The translations under genes were made by a program, and so were the position numbers. DNA of 64,000 nt from Acidipropionibacterium sp. (lineage in GTDB: Bacteria; Actinomycetota; Actinomycetes; Propionibacteriales; Propionibacteriaceae). The stretch is from assembly GCA_022647765.1 (NCBI GenBank), contig JALCLH010000006.1, positions 124,001-188,000 of the forward strand. The letters run 5' to 3'. The notes under the pieces are model-generated. The model saw only the letters and a program-made list of their open reading frames with translations. It ran no database searches and was not told the origin of the DNA. Below, piece after piece: positions 61,267 through 64,000 of this stretch (position 1 is its first letter; each line of letters starts with the position of its first letter).

Positions 61267-64000
61267 GCCGCGTCCCTCCTCGCCTGCCCGGGGTCGATGG
61301 CCATCAGCACCTGCGCGGCACTGACCTGGGTCCCCGGCGTCACGTAGATCTCCCGGACCACCCCGGCAATGGGTGCCGCCACCTCCATCTCCATCTTCAT
61401 CGCCTCGACCGAAGCCAGTCGCTGGCCGGCCTCGACCGCCTGCCCCGGCTCCACTTCGATCCGCCACACGTTGGAGGTCAGCGGCGCCCCGACGGCGGTG
61501 CAGCCATCGGGCACCCGGACCTCCTCGGGAGCCGCGAAGCTCTCCGGCTCGGGGGCGACGTCGAACTCGCCGGAGGCCCGCCAGCGCTCCTTCTCCTGCT
61601 CGAACGCGGCACTCTGGCGATCCTTGAAGGCGGCGATCGAATCCCCCTCCCGTGCCAGGAAGCGGGTGTACTCGGCGTTGTCGAATGCTCCTTCGGCGAT
61701 CTCCACCTCGCCGCGTCCGGCCTCCACCTCGGCGCGCATCTCCAGCAGCTCCTCGGCCGAGACCGGATACCACTGGATGCGATCGAAGAACCGCAGCGAC
61801 CAGGGATGCTCGGCGAACAGTCCGGTGTGGTGGAATCGGTTCCACACCTGAATGGTTCGGCCGACGAACTGGTAGCCGCCGGGACCCTCCATGCCGTAGA
61901 TGCACAGATAGGCGCCGCCGATGCCGACCGAGTTCTCCGCGGTCCAGGTGCGGGCCGGGTTGTACTTGGTGGTCACCAGCCGGTGCCGCGGGTCGATCGG
62001 TGTGGCGACCGGCGCTCCCAGGTAGACATCGCCCAGCCCCAGCACCAGGTACTGCGCGTCGAACACCGTCCGGTAGACCTCGTCGACCGACTTCAGACCG
62101 TTGACGCGCCGGATGAACTCGATATTCCAGGGGCACCAGGGGGCGTCGTCGCGCACCGAGTTCATGTACCGCTCGGTGGCCAGCCGGGTCGCCGGGTCGT
62201 CCCAGGACAGCGGCAGCTTCACGGTCCGCGAGGGCACCGTGAGCCGGTCGGTGCTGGGCAGGGTGTCCTCGATCTGCTGGAGGGTCGCCACCAGATCGCT
62301 GGGGTGAATCCTGGCCGGATCGGCGTGGATCTGCAGGCTCCGGATGCCCGGGGTGAGATCAATCAGCCCGGGCAGATGGGCAGACTGCACGGCGTCCTGC
62401 AGGGCGTGGATGCGCATCCGCAGGCCGATGTCGAGCACCTGATCGCCGTACTCGACCAGCAGACTGGAGTCGCCGCTGCGGCGGTAGGTGACGTCGGGAT
62501 GGCCGTGGACCGCCGTCCCGTCGGGCGATGACGCCGTCGTCCCCGTCACCGCTGCGCAGCACCGAGACCGAGGAGCACCGCGCCCGAAGGTCCTCGGTGG
62601 CCCCCTCGCCGACCGGCACGAATCTCACCGTGTCCTCGGGGCGCAGCTGGCCGACCTTCCACAGTTCGCTGGAGGCCACCACCGCCGGGCAGGTGAAACC
62701 GCCCAGGCTCGGTCCGTCGGGGCCCAGAATGATCGGGGTGTCGCCGGTGAAGTCCAGCGCCCCCACCGAGTAGGGGGTGTCGTGGATGTTGGAGGGGTGC
62801 AGGCCCGCCTCTCCACCGTCCTCCCGGGCCCAGTGCGGGTGCGGGCCGATCAGCCGGACCCCGGTGCGCGCCGAGTTGAAGTGCACGGTGTAGTCGGTGC
62901 CGAAGAGGGTCTCGATGTCGTCATGGGTGAAGAACTCCGGGGCGGCGTGCGGCCCCTCGGTGACGCCGATCCGCCATGAGTTGGTGAGCGCCGGACGCCG
63001 CTCGGGAGGGGTGGGCCCGCCCACCGGGGAGTCGGGTTCGGAGCCCGGACGCAGCACGTCGCCGGGCAGCAGAGCGCGACCCTCGTGCCCGCCGAAGCGG
63101 CCCAGGGTGAAGGTGGAGACGCTGCCGAGATAGGTGGGCTCGTCGAACCCGCCGCGGATCGCCAGGTAGACGCGCATCCCCTGGGTGGTGGCCGCGCCGA
63201 CGTCCAGGGTCGCGCCCGCGGGCACCTCGACCGGCTGCCACATCGGAACGGGGACGGCGTCCAGGGTGGCGTCGGTGACCGCGCCGGTCAGGCAGATCAC
63301 CGTCGGATGGCTGAATCTGAGGGTCGGGCCGGTGGAGGTGCACTCCAGGCCGGGGGCGGTCGCCGGGTTGCCGACCGCGAGATTGGCCTCGCGCAGCGAG
63401 AGATCGTCCATCGGGCCGGACGGCGGGACGCCGACCTTCCCACAGGCCGAGCCGCCCGGGAAGATCCTGGACGGTGGTCATCGCGCCGGGAGCCAGCACC
63501 TCGATCCGCGGCTCGGGGTCGGTCATCCCGGACAGAGTCGAGGTGGAGTGGGAGATCTCGCGCACCTCGGGGAGGGTGACGATGCGGCGCAGCAGGCCGA
63601 GGTTGGTCTCGATACCGCGGATGCGGGTGGCAGCCAGAGCTGTGCCCAGGGCGTCCAGGGCGGCGTCGCGGGTCGGTCCGTAGGCGATGATCTTGGCGAG
63701 CATCGGGTCGTAGTCCAGGGTCACCTCGGTGCCGGTCTCGACCCAGCCGTCGACGCGGACGCCCTCTGGGAAGGAGGCCTCGGTGATGAGCCCGGCACAG
63801 GGCCGCCCGCCCAGGTTCGGGTCCTCGGCGTAGACCCTCGCCTCCACCGCGTGTCCCCTGGGGTGCGGGCGGGTCGGCGAATGAGCCCGTCGAGGGCCGA
63901 CGGGCCCTGGCCGGCGAGTCGCAGCATCTGCTCGACGATGTCGATCCGGTAGACCTCCTCGGTCACCGGATGCTCCACCTGGAGGCGGGTGTTGACCTCC
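61263..64000 (-). CDS. uca: Urea carboxylase, C-terminal two-thirds (partial, frameshifted)
   Basis: Biotin-dependent urea carboxylase, making allophanate from urea, bicarbonate and ATP. Order from the right edge: the end of the biotin carboxylase domain (VNTRLQVEHPVTEEV), an AHS2/PxpC-like domain (APGAMTTVQDLPGR to ILGPDGPSLGGFTCPAVV), an AHS1/PxpB-like domain (RRSGDSSLLVEYGDQ onward), and the biotinyl domain with VEAMKMEMEV. It runs off the right edge. Frame changes are needed near 63850, 63445 and 62535, all in GC runs, and all domain motifs remain. Together with AtzF it gives a urease-independent route to nitrogen from urea. Confidence 0.88.

Overview
The window is high-GC DNA (long GC-rich codon runs, many GTG starts) from an actinobacterium. 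The gene set suggests a relative of the propionibacteria, but this is inferred from gene content, not proven: a mycobacterial-style two-domain NadE, an LmbE-type deacetylase, a FemAB ligase paired with an alanine-racemase-like protein, GlpABC, and mycobacterial-type endonuclease IV and FadD15. Many starts have a TANNNT hexamer 6-7 nt upstream and no ribosome binding site, so leaderless mRNAs look common, as in other actinobacteria.

Layout. 0-0.9 kb: N-terminal part of nadE, running off the left edge. 0.9-5.2 kb: an accessory patch with a 917-bp IS5-type element inserted in an uncharacterised gene, that gene's HTH partner, a MazE-like antitoxin, a 94-bp duplication, and an AbiEi-like regulator whose toxin partner is cut off. 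5.2-17.3 kb: mostly ordinary chromosome (SGNH hydrolase, PfkB sugar kinase, L,D-transpeptidase lipoprotein, LmbE deacetylase, two membrane proteins, YbaK, TetR plus MATE pump, SbcC/SbcD-like pair). 17.3-22.8 kb: a second patch of toxin-antitoxin genes and debris (VapBC, Phd plus an unusual RelE-like toxin, AbiEi with a truncated AbiEii), an AraC regulator with a 14-G tract, and a Tat-exported protein. 22.8-30.9 kb: YceI/MarR, an AAA ATPase with a twin-palindrome operator, a 2-hydroxyacid dehydrogenase, and glpABC.

30.9-34.5 kb: a compact signalling and peptide locus. It holds an orphan ABC ATPase, a response regulator and histidine kinase that converge and overlap, a 60-aa secreted Cys/Trp peptide, and a tiny membrane protein. 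Identical 16-bp palindromes lie upstream of the regulator and of the tiny membrane gene. I regard this as the best candidate for an undescribed system. 34.5-47 kb: oxidative and envelope metabolism (GlcD-like dehydrogenase, aminotransferase, DUF4186 protein, AAA_14 ATPase behind 22-bp tandem repeats, racemase-like/FemAB, SDR, PlsC, endonuclease IV, FadD15-like ligase, rhodanese). 47-58 kb: a catabolic cluster (two YtcJ-like amidohydrolases, an amidase, a class III aminotransferase, an MFS symporter) divergent from a PucR-type regulator. 58-64 kb: a NYN-domain pseudogene and a urea amidolyase operon (urea carboxylase, allophanate hydrolase, TetR).

Two features run through the whole window. Three families of intergenic palindromes recur: tgcacttttcactcgcgtaa-type (four copies), tggtcccgatcactcccg-type (two copies plus a relative), and ctgcgagaa-type (two copies). 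About twenty single-base frameshifts break about thirteen otherwise well-conserved genes, including nadE, glpA and urea carboxylase. That pattern looks more like homopolymer indels in the assembly than decay, whereas the truncated toxins, the IS-split gene and the NYN gene look truly broken.
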